64,000 nucleotides of DNA from Ruegeria meonggei (lineage in GTDB: Bacteria > Pseudomonadota > Alphaproteobacteria > Rhodobacterales > Rhodobacteraceae), in assembly GCF_900172215.1 (NCBI RefSeq), contig NZ_FWFP01000004.1, positions 1 to 64,000 on the forward strand, given 5' to 3'. Every line of letters starts with the position of its first letter. Position 1 is the first letter of the stretch. Both the position numbers and the translations under genes were made by a program. The notes beneath the pieces are model-generated. The model worked only from the letters and a program-made list of their open reading frames with translations, did not search any database and had not been told where the DNA came from. Below, one piece after another: positions 35,259-43,854 of this stretch.

Positions 35259-36227
35259 ATGTCCTTTGCTGATAGACCACCTCATAAGGCCGCAGCGAAC
35301 TGGCAAGTTCAGGGCCTCATGCTGATTGCAACCTTCCTTGTTGCCACGTCCTTTCCGGTTGTCGCTGCCATTACAGACAGCGTTGACAGCAGTGTCCTTA
35401 CCTTCCTGCGCTTTGCCCTTGCGACCGTGCTTTTTGCACCGCTGGTTGCCTGGCGATACGGGCTCGGGCGACCCGGCCTGTACGATTTGATGCGCTATGG
35501 GGTGCTCAGCTTTCTGCTGGTTACGTTTTTCTGGTGTATGTTCGCATCCCTGCGCCTGACATCGCCGTTGAACACAGCGGCAATCTTTTCCCTTAGCCCC
35601 GTTATCACAGCGGGCATTGCAGCGGTGCTGTTGCGCGACAGGATAGGGCTGTCGGCACGTATTGCTCTTCCTATCGGAGCAGCAGGCGCAATCTGGGTCG
35701 TCTTTCGCGGCGATCTTGCCGCAATGATGGCGGTGCGGATCGGGGCAAGCGATCTGTTGTTTTTTGGCGGTACAATTGCGTTTGCAGTCTATAGCACTTT
35801 GGTGAAAGTCTTGCATCGTGGCGAACCCCTGGCCCGGATGACGTTCTGGATTCTGGCAACTGGCACGGTCTGGCTGTTCCTGTTGTCTGTCCCCGACCTG
35901 AGCCGCGTAGCATGGACCGAGATACCGGCTACAACTTTTGCGGGGATCGCATATCTGTCGGCCTTCACCACCATTGTGACTTTCTTCCTGTTTCAGTGGG
36001 GCACAACACAGATCGGTCCGACCCGTGTGACGTCCTACACGTTTCTGAACCCGGTGTTGGTGCTTTTCATTGGCTTGGCATTTGGCGACGCTTTACCACC
36101 CGTCGCGATCTGGCCGGGCATAGGATTAGCCATTTCCGCAACTATCGTTCTGCAGCTGAACGGTGTGCACAAAGGTCTGAAAGAAAAGCCGATTTCAGGT
36201 GCTCCAGCGCCGCAAGGCAGGGCATGA
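35259..36227 (+). CDS. EamA/DMT-family permease
   Basis: A 322-residue inner-membrane protein with about ten hydrophobic segments in two EamA repeats (one ending near residue 150, the second covering about 170-305). The start at 35259 lies 5 bases after AGGAAGG; eight upstream in-frame codons overlap the previous gene. Members export amino acids and metabolites. It is paired with the nitroreductase gene under the divergent LysR regulator. Confidence 0.85.
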   Translation: MSFADRPPHKAAANWQVQGLMLIATFLVATSFPVVAAITDSVDSSVLTFLRFALATVLFAPLVAWRYGLGRPGLYDLMRYGVLSFLLVTFFWCMFASLRLTSPLNTAAIFSLSPVITAGIAAVLLRDRIGLSARIALPIGAAGAIWVVFRGDLAAMMAVRIGASDLLFFGGTIAFAVYSTLVKVLHRGEPLARMTFWILATGTVWLFLLSVPDLSRVAWTEIPATTFAGIAYLSAFTTIVTFFLFQWGTTQIGPTRVTSYTFLNPVLVLFIGLAFGDALPPVAIWPGIGLAISATIVLQLNGVHKGLKEKPISGAPAPQGRA

Positions 36228-36272
36228 ACGGCGCAATTCGCGTGCAACCCCGTGGTGTTCACAGCGCTGACA

Positions 36273-37436
36273 TCAGATCACGGGCAACTCGGGGTCCGCG
36301 CGTTCAGACAACAGAGCCGCACCGTCGACGCGCACCACGATATTCTCTTCGTGGACCATGATCCGGCCGTCACCGTAGCTAAGCGAGGGTTCCAGCGTCA
36401 GCACCATGTTCTCGGTGATCACCGTGTCGTCAAACGCGGCGTGCGAAGGCCATTCAGTCAGTTGCATTCCCAGTCCGTGACCAAGCCGCCCAACGTCGCC
36501 CCCCTGATCATCCAACTCGGCGATCACCGAGTTCATGGTTTGAAACAATTCACGGCAACTGGTGCCGGGGCGCGCGGCAGCAATACCGGCCTCGGTCGCG
36601 CGCCACAGAACGTCATAGGCGCGTCTTGAGGCGCTGTCGGCTGCACCAATGGCAAAATTGCGGTCGAAATCGCAGAAATAGCCGTCCCAATTGGCCCCGG
36701 TGTCCAGCATCAGGATATCCCCGCGCGTCAGCGGTCGCCGAGAGGGTGGTGAAATCACGTCGTGATAACCGCCAGTATCTGCGCCGCCGACTAGGTAAGG
36801 CACATCATCGGCCCCTTGCGCCAGTGCTTCGCGCCGGAACTCTCGGAACAGGTCCTCAAGCGGCAGGCCCTCTCGGGCAAGCGCGGGGACGCGGGCAAAA
36901 CTGCGCGAGCCGATGGCGCAGATATGGGCCAGCTTTTCTATTTCGGCTTCGGATTTCACCATGCGCAGCGCGCGGATCACTGCGGTGGAATCTGCCACTC
37001 GCAATCCGGGCACCCCCAGCATCAGCCGTTCATAATCTCCCAGTGGCATGCGCAGCGCTGTTTCGTGCCCCTTCATCACACCAATCGTGTCGCCGCCCTG
37101 CGCCAGCGGCGTTAGTAAATCGGTGAGCAGGCTGATGCCGTCGTCTTGTGGTGCCGGGGCGCTCCAAGTCCGGATGTCGTCGATCCAGGTGTGGCGCATC
37201 AGCTCCGCGCCGATCTCGGGGATGATCGCAATCGGCTTGCCCGAGGCCGGGACGAACAGGAACCATGGCCGGGTGGGGCTTTGCCAGAACAGCGTTTGAA
37301 AGCCACTGAAATACCGCACCTCGGCCTCTGTCATCAGCAGCAGACCAGCCATGCCAGCCGCCGCCATGCGGGTCTGCGCGCGTTGGGTCCGAGCGGCGAA
37401 TTCGGATTCCGAAAAACCTCTTTCGGGTGCGGTCAT
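36273..37436 (-). CDS. M24-family metallopeptidase (Xaa-Pro dipeptidase-like)
   Basis: A 387-residue pita-bread protein. The creatinase-like N-terminal domain (about 1-150) is followed by the catalytic half with all five metal ligands in place: LDTGANWDGYFCDFDRN (two Asp), RLGHGLGMQLTEWP (His), TLEPSLS (Glu) and VHEENIVV (Glu). It therefore looks like an active two-metal hydrolase that cleaves a peptide or C-N bond, unlike the ectoine-hydrolase-like paralogue at 22.4 kb. The start overlaps the M20 stop as TGATG. With M20 and AsnC it belongs to the amino-compound cluster. Confidence 0.87.
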   Translation of the reverse strand: MTAPERGFSESEFAARTQRAQTRMAAAGMAGLLLMTEAEVRYFSGFQTLFWQSPTRPWFLFVPASGKPIAIIPEIGAELMRHTWIDDIRTWSAPAPQDDGISLLTDLLTPLAQGGDTIGVMKGHETALRMPLGDYERLMLGVPGLRVADSTAVIRALRMVKSEAEIEKLAHICAIGSRSFARVPALAREGLPLEDLFREFRREALAQGADDVPYLVGGADTGGYHDVISPPSRRPLTRGDILMLDTGANWDGYFCDFDRNFAIGAADSASRRAYDVLWRATEAGIAAARPGTSCRELFQTMNSVIAELDDQGGDVGRLGHGLGMQLTEWPSHAAFDDTVITENMVLTLEPSLSYGDGRIMVHEENIVVRVDGAALLSERADPELPVI

Positions 37437-38587
37437 CAGTTTGGTCCTTTTCGAACAGGCAGCCGGTCCTGTACCAGCCTTACCCAGAACTCTGCCCCGA
37501 TAGGCAGCAGATCATCATTGAAATCATAGTCAGACGCATGCAGCGGTTGCCCGTTTGGACCACCCTCGCCATTGCCAAGCAGCAGGAAACAACCGGGTAC
37601 GGCGGCGCAGAAATGGGCAAAATCCTCGGAAAAGCTCATCGGTGGGCGGTTGCGGATCAGATCACAACCCGCAGTGTCGGCAGCGCGATAAACGGCCTGG
37701 GTGGGGGCGTCGGCATTTATGGTTTCGATGAACTCGGTGTTGAACGTCACCGTTGTCAGAACGCCATGGGCTGCGGCGATGCCTTCGGCAATCCGGCGCA
37801 TATGCGTTTCGATGGCCATCCGATCCTGCGGGGATCGGGCGCGGAAGTCGCCTTTTAACAGGGCCTTACCGGGCAGAACATTGCGTTGCCCGTCTGTCAG
37901 AAACTCGGTAACCGAGACAACGGCCCCGGCATCAGGCGCCAATTTGCGCGCCACGATAGTCTGCAGCGACATGACCACTTCGGCACCAACGGTAATTGCA
38001 TCCACCCCGGCCTGTGGCATCGAGGCATGCCCGCCCTGCCCATCAATGGTGATTTCAAACAATGTCTCGCTGTTGCAGATGATACCCGACCGGGATGAGA
38101 TCTGACCAACCGGCGCGCCGGGCAGGTTGTGAATTGCGTAGACCTCGTCCAAAGGCAGCTGGTCTAGCACACCTTCGTCGATCATGGCCTGCGCACCCAG
38201 CCCGTGTTCTTCGTTAGGCTGGAACAACAAGACCACAGTGCCGTCAAAACCACCCTCGGTCACCAGCCGTTCAGCCGCGCCCAACAGCATTGTCATATGG
38301 CCATCATGGCCGCAGGCATGCATGACGCCTGCTGTCCGCGAGGGGTAATCGTGGGCCGAAGTCTCGGTGATTGGCAAAGCGTCCATATCCGCCCGCAGCC
38401 CGATGGCGCGGTTGCCTTGTCCGGCGCGCAGCACTCCGACAACGCCTGCGCCTTCGTGCACCTCTACCCCAAGGCGGCGTAATTCTTGCGCAACGATGGC
38501 TTTTGTTCGCTTTTCTTGGAACCCCAGTTCAGGGTTACGGTGAAAGTCGTGGCGCTGTTGGATCAGGCGGGTGTGAAAATCGGTCAT
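37436..38587 (-). CDS. M20D-family amidohydrolase (hippurate-hydrolase-like)
   Basis: A 383-residue dinuclear metal hydrolase. Visible motifs are RHDFHRNPELGFQE, GLRADMDALPI, MHACGHDGHMTMLL (metal-binding), FQPNEEHGLGAQ and the dimerisation lid starting GQGGHASMPQ. Members remove acyl groups from N-acyl amino acids. It is coupled to the M24 gene. The gap to asnC upstream holds a hairpin and a perfect 17-base palindrome. It may deacylate the compound brought in by the TRAP system across the divergent promoter; this is inference. Confidence 0.88.
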   Translation of the reverse strand: MTDFHTRLIQQRHDFHRNPELGFQEKRTKAIVAQELRRLGVEVHEGAGVVGVLRAGQGNRAIGLRADMDALPITETSAHDYPSRTAGVMHACGHDGHMTMLLGAAERLVTEGGFDGTVVLLFQPNEEHGLGAQAMIDEGVLDQLPLDEVYAIHNLPGAPVGQISSRSGIICNSETLFEITIDGQGGHASMPQAGVDAITVGAEVVMSLQTIVARKLAPDAGAVVSVTEFLTDGQRNVLPGKALLKGDFRARSPQDRMAIETHMRRIAEGIAAAHGVLTTVTFNTEFIETINADAPTQAVYRAADTAGCDLIRNRPPMSFSEDFAHFCAAVPGCFLLLGNGEGGPNGQPLHASDYDFNDDLLPIGAEFWVRLVQDRLPVRKGPN

Positions 38588-38663
38588 GGTGTCACGTCAT
38601 GGATCAAGGTAGCGCATGCTACGACGAACGGACCATGTTGCGGCATATTAAAAGCGACAGACT

Positions 38664-38680
38664 GCGATAAAATTTATCGC
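38664..38680. promoter_or_regulatory. Perfect 17-base palindrome upstream of M20-M24 genes
   Basis: GCGATAAAATTTATCGC has 8-base arms around one base. It lies 77 bases before the M20 start in the asnC-M20 gap. It is AT-rich in the middle, a plausible operator for AsnC or another regulator. Confidence 0.5.
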
Positions 38681-38725
38681 GATCCTTCGATTTCGTGATT
38701 CAATTTTTCACACTATGCCGAAAGG

Positions 38726-38765
38726 CCCACGTCTTTCGCTGGTGATTCAGCGCAGCGTGGGTCCC
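38726..38765 (-). terminator. Hairpin directly after asnC
   Basis: An outer CCCACG/CGTGGG stem and an inner CGCTG/CAGCG stem form a nested hairpin within 10 bases of the asnC stop. It has only a short T-stretch after it on the minus strand. It probably reduces read-through into the M20 gene. Confidence 0.6.
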
Positions 38766-38766
38766 G

Positions 38767-39231
38767 TCAAACCGGTATGGACAAGCCGACTTTGGTTCGC
38801 TCCATCGCAACGGATGTTCTGAACCGTCGGACATTAGAGTTTTCAAAGAACAACCGATGGGTCAGCGCCTCAAAATCCTGCATGTCTTGCGCGGTGCAAA
38901 CCAGAATGAAATCAGCATCCCCCGTCACGTAATAGCATTGCTGAACCTGCGGCTCTGCCTTGACCCGTTTGCGAAACAGGTCGAGCTGCTGCAGCGATTC
39001 CCGTTCCAGTTCAACCATAACAATAAAGGTCATGTTGTAGTCGAAACTGGACGGGTTGAGGATGGCAACCTCGCGCTGGATGACGCCCGTATCCTTGAGC
39101 CGCTTCAGGCGGCGCTGCACCGAGGGCACTGACAACCCACAGCTGTCGGCCAATGCATCCAAACCGATTCGGCGGTCTACCTGAATCGCTTGTAGGATAA
39201 TCCGGTCGGAATCGTCGATCTCTACATTCAT
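38767..39231 (-). CDS. Lrp/AsnC-family regulator
   Basis: A 154-residue regulator. The N-terminal HTH (DSDRIILQAIQVDRRIGLDA, LADSCGLSVPSVQRRLKRLK) is followed by the RAM/ligand domain (YYVTGDADFILVCTAQDMQDFE). Such proteins sense an amino acid. It is divergent from the ammonia-lyase/TRAP genes and precedes the M20-M24 genes, so it probably coordinates both arms. The size is normal. Confidence 0.88.
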   Translation of the reverse strand: MNVEIDDSDRIILQAIQVDRRIGLDALADSCGLSVPSVQRRLKRLKDTGVIQREVAILNPSSFDYNMTFIVMVELERESLQQLDLFRKRVKAEPQVQQCYYVTGDADFILVCTAQDMQDFEALTHRLFFENSNVRRFRTSVAMERTKVGLSIPV

Positions 39232-39291
39232 GCAACTTAACCTCGCGGCTTTGCCAAATTTAGAAAAAAGTAGTTACGAGGAAGCTATAAC

Positions 39292-39321
39292 ATGAAAAAG
39301 CAAATCACAACGATGGTGTAA
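39292..39321 (+). CDS. Possible nine-residue leader peptide MKKQITTMV
   Basis: A short frame with a very good GAGGAAG ribosome site 7 bases before its ATG ends 10 bases before the ammonia-lyase start, which itself has no clear ribosome site. This looks like a leader peptide giving translational coupling or attenuation. It is too short for coding statistics, so it may be chance. Confidence 0.35.
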   Translation: MKKQITTMV

Positions 39322-39331
39322 TCCTAATGGG

Positions 39332-40381
39332 ATGAAACACACCGACAGCATTCACTTTGCCCCGGACTTTGAGCGCGCCGTGAAACACTTCAAGGCGCAG
39401 GATGACTATACGACCTCTCCGTTGCTGACACTGCAGGCCCCTGGCGGGATCAGTATCAGGGTAAAGGACGAAACCAACCGGATGGGACTTGGTGCCTTCA
39501 AGGCCTTGGGTGCCCCTTACGCCGTGGCCCGCATTCTTGAAACCGAATGGGCGGCACAAGCCGGCGAGACGTTGACCCCCGAGCGTATGAACGATCCAGA
39601 CGTCCGCGCCTATGCCGCAACGCGCACCTTTGTGTGTGCCAGCGCTGGCAACCACGGCATGGGCGTTGCAGCAGGTGCCAAGGCCCTGGGTGCAAATGCG
39701 CGTATTCATCTGGCCCAAACCGTCCCGGCCAGCTTTGCCGATCGCCTGAGGGCCTTTGATGCCGAGGTGGTCTGGTCAGGCGACGTCTATGACGAAAGTG
39801 TCGCCGCGGCCATTACCGACGCCGACAGTACCAGCGCTACCCTTTTGGCTGACGGAACATGGCCCGGATACACAGAAATTCCAAAATCCGTCATGGAAGG
39901 CTACTGCATTATTGCCGAGGAAATGCGCGAAACGTTTGCTGCCTCTGGCGTCTGGCCAACCCATGTGTACCTGCAGGCAGGTGTCGGTGGTCTGGCTGCC
40001 GCAATGGCTCATATGATCCGCCTGAACTGGGCCGAGCAACCCACGCTGATCGTCGTTGAACCCGAAGCTGCCGCCTGTCTGAAGGCCAGCCATCTTGCGG
40101 GCGCGCCGTCACGGTCGGACGGGCCCGAATCGAATATGGGTCGTCTGGACTGTAAAGAGCCGTCGATCGTCGCGTGGCATACGCTGGAGCGGTGCGACGT
40201 GACCTATCAGACAATCAGCGAAGACGAAGCTGAGGCCGCGGCACAAGCCGTCACCAGTATGGGGCTGCCCACCACCCCATCCGGAGCGGCCGGCTATGGC
40301 GCGCTGGTGAAACAGCTTTCCGACATTAACCCCGGCAAGGATTTCCGACCTCTTGTCATCATCTCAGAAGGTCCCGCTTAA
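39332..40381 (+). CDS. Diaminopropionate ammonia-lyase-like PLP enzyme
   Basis: A 349-residue fold-type II PLP enzyme. The Schiff-base lysine is probably K57 in RMGLGAFKALGAPYA, with the cofactor-phosphate loop later; CASAGNHGMGVAAGAKALGA is the typical substrate loop, and PSGAAGYGALVK lies near the C-terminus. It is shorter than DpaL (about 400). It most likely eliminates ammonia from a diamino or hydroxy amino acid to give a keto acid. It is the first gene of the TRAP operon, opposite AsnC. EutB-type hydroxyectoine dehydratases share this fold. Confidence 0.8.
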   Translation: MKHTDSIHFAPDFERAVKHFKAQDDYTTSPLLTLQAPGGISIRVKDETNRMGLGAFKALGAPYAVARILETEWAAQAGETLTPERMNDPDVRAYAATRTFVCASAGNHGMGVAAGAKALGANARIHLAQTVPASFADRLRAFDAEVVWSGDVYDESVAAAITDADSTSATLLADGTWPGYTEIPKSVMEGYCIIAEEMRETFAASGVWPTHVYLQAGVGGLAAAMAHMIRLNWAEQPTLIVVEPEAAACLKASHLAGAPSRSDGPESNMGRLDCKEPSIVAWHTLERCDVTYQTISEDEAEAAAQAVTSMGLPTTPSGAAGYGALVKQLSDINPGKDFRPLVIISEGPA

Positions 40382-40403
40382 GCGGACCAAGAAAGGAACT
40401 GGT

Positions 40404-41453
40404 ATGAAGAAAACGATCAGAAAGTACATTCTGCCTTCGTTGCTGACCGTTGGTCTGGCCACAGGTGTCAACGCAGAGACGTGGAAATTTGCGTCCGAAG
40501 AAGACAAGAACGACGTGCAGGATATCTTTGCTCAGGCGTTCGCAGAGACGATAAAAGAAGAATCCGGCGGCGATATCAAGGTACGGATCTATTACTACGG
40601 CCAGCTCGGCACCGAAAATGACATTGTCGAGCTGACCTCGAAAGGAACGGTACAGTTCGTCTCTGTCGGTACCGGCCATCTGGGATCCTACGTGCCCGAA
40701 GTACAGGCGCTGAGCGTGCCGTATGTTCTGGGTACCGATGTCGAAGTTGTGCGCAATGTTCTGACCAGCAGTCCGACTATCTATCAGGACCTCAGCGCAA
40801 AATTCGAAAAGGTGAACCTAAAGCTGCTGACCATGATCAGTGAAGGCGAAATGGTCTGGGGTGCCAATCAGGCAATTCGCAGCCCCGCAGACTTTGAAGG
40901 CCAGAAAATCAGGACTTTCACCTCGACCATTCCGGTTGAAACCTACAAAGCCTTTGGTGCAACCCCGACCCCACTGTCCTGGGGTGAGGTGTATGGTGCA
41001 CTGCAGCTGAAGACCGTCGATGGCATGGTGAACCCGATCTACTTTGTCTACAATGCCAAGTGGCACGAAGTTCAGGACTACCTGATGTTCCCCGGCCAAC
41101 AGCCTTATGTCGGCACTGTTTCAACCAACAACGAATGGTTCAACAACTTGTCTGCGGGCAAGCAACAGATGGTCCTTAAGGCGACTGAAGTTGCCGAGCA
41201 GGCAGCGCATGAGTATCAACTGAAGATCAACAACGAAAACATGGACAAAATCATCGCGGAACGCCCCGACCTGCAAGTCGTGGTGTTGACCGAAGAAGAG
41301 CGCGCCGTGTTTCAAGAGCTGAGCACCACGTTGCATGAGACCTTTTATGGTGTTGTCGAGAATGCCTATGACGATGCTGACAAGGCCAGTGCCCGTGAGA
41401 ATGCCCAGAAAATTCTGCAAAACCTGATTCAGGAAGTTCAGGCTGCGTCCTGA
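40404..41453 (+). CDS. TRAP transporter substrate-binding protein, TeaA/UehA-like
   Basis: A 349-residue DctP-family protein with a Sec signal peptide (IRKYILPSLLTVGLATGVNAE). The mature start, FASEEDKNDVQDIFAQAF, and the core TYKAFGATPTPLSWGEVYGA resemble the ectoine binders TeaA and UehA as I recall them. Candidate ligand residues are kept: EE near the start, Arg in KIRTF, Trp in SWGEVYG and Asn in VNPIYF. The start at 40404 follows AAGGAAC. An ectoine-like zwitterion or a diamino acid is the probable ligand; identity needs binding data. Confidence 0.83.
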   Translation: MKKTIRKYILPSLLTVGLATGVNAETWKFASEEDKNDVQDIFAQAFAETIKEESGGDIKVRIYYYGQLGTENDIVELTSKGTVQFVSVGTGHLGSYVPEVQALSVPYVLGTDVEVVRNVLTSSPTIYQDLSAKFEKVNLKLLTMISEGEMVWGANQAIRSPADFEGQKIRTFTSTIPVETYKAFGATPTPLSWGEVYGALQLKTVDGMVNPIYFVYNAKWHEVQDYLMFPGQQPYVGTVSTNNEWFNNLSAGKQQMVLKATEVAEQAAHEYQLKINNENMDKIIAERPDLQVVVLTEEERAVFQELSTTLHETFYGVVENAYDDADKASARENAQKILQNLIQEVQAAS

Positions 41454-41471
41454 TCCCTGACTGAAAACCTG

Positions 41472-41503
41472 AGACGCGCGGGCTCAGACGAACCCGCGCG
41501 TCT
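41472..41503 (+). terminator. Strong stem-loop between dctP and dctQ
   Basis: GACGCGCGGG and CCCGCGCGTC pair perfectly (10 bases, extendable to 11) round a 10-base loop, followed by TTGTCTT. It lies just after the binding-protein stop and would favour dctP expression over dctQM. Confidence 0.7.
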
Positions 41504-41557
41504 TGTCTTATGAGCTGAGTGGAGACGGCTCATGTCCGACGACATTGGGGGGAGACC

Positions 41558-42094
41558 ATGAAGACATTATTGCTTACGGTAAGCCGAGGCACCGAGCTCA
41601 TCGAAAAATGCGTCATCATCTGCGCAATCCTTCTGATGATGGTCAACTCGACCGCCAACGCCATCGGCAGATACGCGTTTGACCGCAGCATCTTCTTTTC
41701 CGAAGAACTGAACCAGTTCCTGATCGTAGCGGTGACATTCGTGGGCTTTGCCTATGCTGTACGCAAGGGCCGCAACATTCGCATGACGGCACTGTATGAT
41801 TCCCTGAACGACAGGTCGAAAAAAGCTCTTTTGACCCTGATCTCGCTTGCGACCGGATTGTTGTTGCTGTTCCTGACCTACAAATCCGTCTTCTATGTAT
41901 TGGAGATCAAGGACATCAACCGCCTCAGCCCGGCGCTGCAATTTCCGGTCTATATCGTTTATTCGATCATCCCCATCGGGCTGGGCATGGCCAGCCTTCA
42001 ATTCCTGATCGCCTTTGTGATGAACGTGACCCACGAAGGCCGATACCTGTCTTACGAGATCAAAGACGGTGAAGCCGAAGATATCGGGGTGTAA
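41558..42094 (+). CDS. TRAP transporter small permease (DctQ)
   Basis: A 178-residue protein with four membrane helices. The DctQ hallmark RYAFDRSIFFSEELNQFLIV lies around residue 40. It forms the transmembrane unit with DctM. The start at 41558 follows GGGGGGAG; an earlier in-frame ATG at 41519 is not supported by the family N-terminus. One base separates its stop from the dctM start. Confidence 0.9.
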   Translation: MKTLLLTVSRGTELIEKCVIICAILLMMVNSTANAIGRYAFDRSIFFSEELNQFLIVAVTFVGFAYAVRKGRNIRMTALYDSLNDRSKKALLTLISLATGLLLLFLTYKSVFYVLEIKDINRLSPALQFPVYIVYSIIPIGLGMASLQFLIAFVMNVTHEGRYLSYEIKDGEAEDIGV

Positions 42095-42095
42095 C

Positions 42096-43439
42096 ATGTC
42101 AGGAATTATGGAGTTTCTCGGCGATGTCATCGCCGGTGAGTTGGATATCTATGTCATGACCTTCACCCTTGTTGTGGTGATGGTTGTCCTGTTGTTTCTC
42201 AGCTTTCCGATGGTTGTCCCTCTCGCCATCGGAGCGTTGATCGGATTGCTGCATTTCTCGCAAAGCGACACCGGCGTGATCATTCAGCAGATGGTGACCG
42301 GTATTTCACCCAACGCGTTGATCGCGGTGCCAATGTTCATTTTGGCAGCGGATATCATGGCGCGGGGGCATACCGCGAATAACTTGCTGGGGCTGATCGA
42401 GGCGTTCTTCGGTCATCGTCGCGGCGGCCTTCCGATCACAGCGTGTATCAGTTGCACCCTGTTTGGGTCGGTTTCCGGTTCAACACAGGCAACTGTAGTG
42501 TCCGTGGGGCAGATCATGCGCCCCAAATTGTTGAAGGCAGGTTACAAGGACAGCTTTGTCATGGCGTTGATCATCAATGCCAGCGATATCGCGTTCCTGA
42601 TCCCGCCCAGCATCGGTCTGATTCTCTATGGCACGCTGGCCAATACCAGTGTCGGAGAGCTGTTCATCGCCGGAATCGGACCTGGGATCGTTCTGGCCTT
42701 ACTGTTTTCGGCCTATTGCTATGTCTACAGCGTCTATCAGGGTGACCAGATTGCTTTGGTGGAAAAGAAAACCACCGCGGAGCGGCTGCAATCGATCCGC
42801 AAGGCGTTGTTGCCGCTGGGCTTTCCGGCGCTGATCGTCGGCGGGATTTATTCCGGCGCGGTGACCCCGACCGAGGCCGCATCCTTTTCGGTTCTCTATG
42901 CGTTGATCGTGGAATGTGTGATCTACCGCGAACTCAAGCTGAACGATGTGCTGGATGCCGCTCTCAGCACCGGGTTGATCACGGCTGTTGTCTTTATCCT
43001 CGTTGGTATGGGGCAGGCGTTCTCGTGGTACATTTCGTTCGAACAAATTCCACAAGGATTGCTGGAGCCGCTGAACCTTGAGGGCGCGTCGGACGAATAC
43101 ATTCTGTTTGTGATCGCGCTGTGTTTCTTTATTGGCTGCATGTTTGTCGACTCACTGGTCGTACTGGTCATCCTGACACCGATCTTTGTACCCATCGTCG
43201 ATGCCTCTGGCCTCGATCCGGTTCTGGTGGGTGTCATGGTGACGCTGCAAATGGCCATTGGGTCTGCTACGCCGCCTTTTGGCTGCGATATCTTCACGGC
43301 GATCGCAATTTTCAACAAACCATATCTTGAGGTCATTCGCGGAACGTTTCCGTTCATCGTGATCCTGATGCTGATGTCCGCGTTGCTGATTTTCTTCCCC
43401 GGCATCGCGCTATTCCTTCGGGATCTCGCGCTGTTGTAA
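42096..43439 (+). CDS. TRAP transporter large permease (DctM)
   Basis: A 447-residue protein with about 12 membrane helices. Typical DctM segments are AVPMFILAADIMARG, TLFGSVSGSTQATVVSVG, IPPSIGLILYG, GIYSGAVTPTEAA and SATPPFGCDIF. It is the sodium-coupled transport subunit. The start at 42096 is right after the dctQ stop. It completes the operon lyase-dctP-dctQ-dctM. Confidence 0.92.
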   Translation: MSGIMEFLGDVIAGELDIYVMTFTLVVVMVVLLFLSFPMVVPLAIGALIGLLHFSQSDTGVIIQQMVTGISPNALIAVPMFILAADIMARGHTANNLLGLIEAFFGHRRGGLPITACISCTLFGSVSGSTQATVVSVGQIMRPKLLKAGYKDSFVMALIINASDIAFLIPPSIGLILYGTLANTSVGELFIAGIGPGIVLALLFSAYCYVYSVYQGDQIALVEKKTTAERLQSIRKALLPLGFPALIVGGIYSGAVTPTEAASFSVLYALIVECVIYRELKLNDVLDAALSTGLITAVVFILVGMGQAFSWYISFEQIPQGLLEPLNLEGASDEYILFVIALCFFIGCMFVDSLVVLVILTPIFVPIVDASGLDPVLVGVMVTLQMAIGSATPPFGCDIFTAIAIFNKPYLEVIRGTFPFIVILMLMSALLIFFPGIALFLRDLALL

Positions 43440-43854
43440 AGACCTCAAGAACCTGACCTCAGCCTGTCACCTAACCTCGGGATGGGCTGAGGTCAGACAA
43501 AACCCAAAGCATGGCTTTTCTCGTCGGGCTAGGGCGTTCAGCCCCAATCGAGGGTTTGTCGCGGAACAAGTAGGGCGCGCCATTTGATCCAACTCGATCC
43601 GGTGACGTTCCGATTTCGTCAGGTGTTGTCTGGTCTACATCACGACAACCGACTGGTCCCGTTATCGGTCTTTTGCCCTCATTGAAGCCAGACCGCAATT
43701 ATAAGCAATCTTAATGAGACTGACACAATTCAACCATCCGACCTGACTATTCCATGGATGCGGCGCGCTCCGGGGGTTTAATGATTTAACGAGGGGGTAT
43801 GAGTTCAGCGCGCCGTACCTCTGTTAAACCGGGATGCATTTGGGGTACAAACCT
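43440..43854. other. 415-base non-coding gap with one long hairpin
   Basis: CTGACCTCAGCC (43453-43464) pairs with GGCTGAGGTCAG (43485-43496) in a 12-base stem with a 20-base loop, probably the end of the TRAP operon although no T-run follows. The remaining 350 bases hold no convincing gene, RNA or repeat. Short frames on both strands (for example 43471-43698 minus) have no recognisable domain. This is the longest gene-free stretch in the window. Confidence 0.6.

Noticed and set aside
36626..37126. 166-codon plus-strand frame inside the M24 peptidase gene.
   Set aside because: It is the antisense shadow of a gene with all catalytic motifs, and its peptide is arginine/alanine-rich without a domain.
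36273..37436. DMSP lyase DddP (also M24 family) considered for this gene.
   Set aside because: The remembered DddP N-terminus and metal-site surroundings are absent; the ligand pattern is that of Xaa-Pro peptidases.
43471..43698. A 75-codon minus-strand frame considered as a transposase remnant.
   Set aside because: No DDE, HTH or terminal repeats could be seen, and composition does not resemble a known element.
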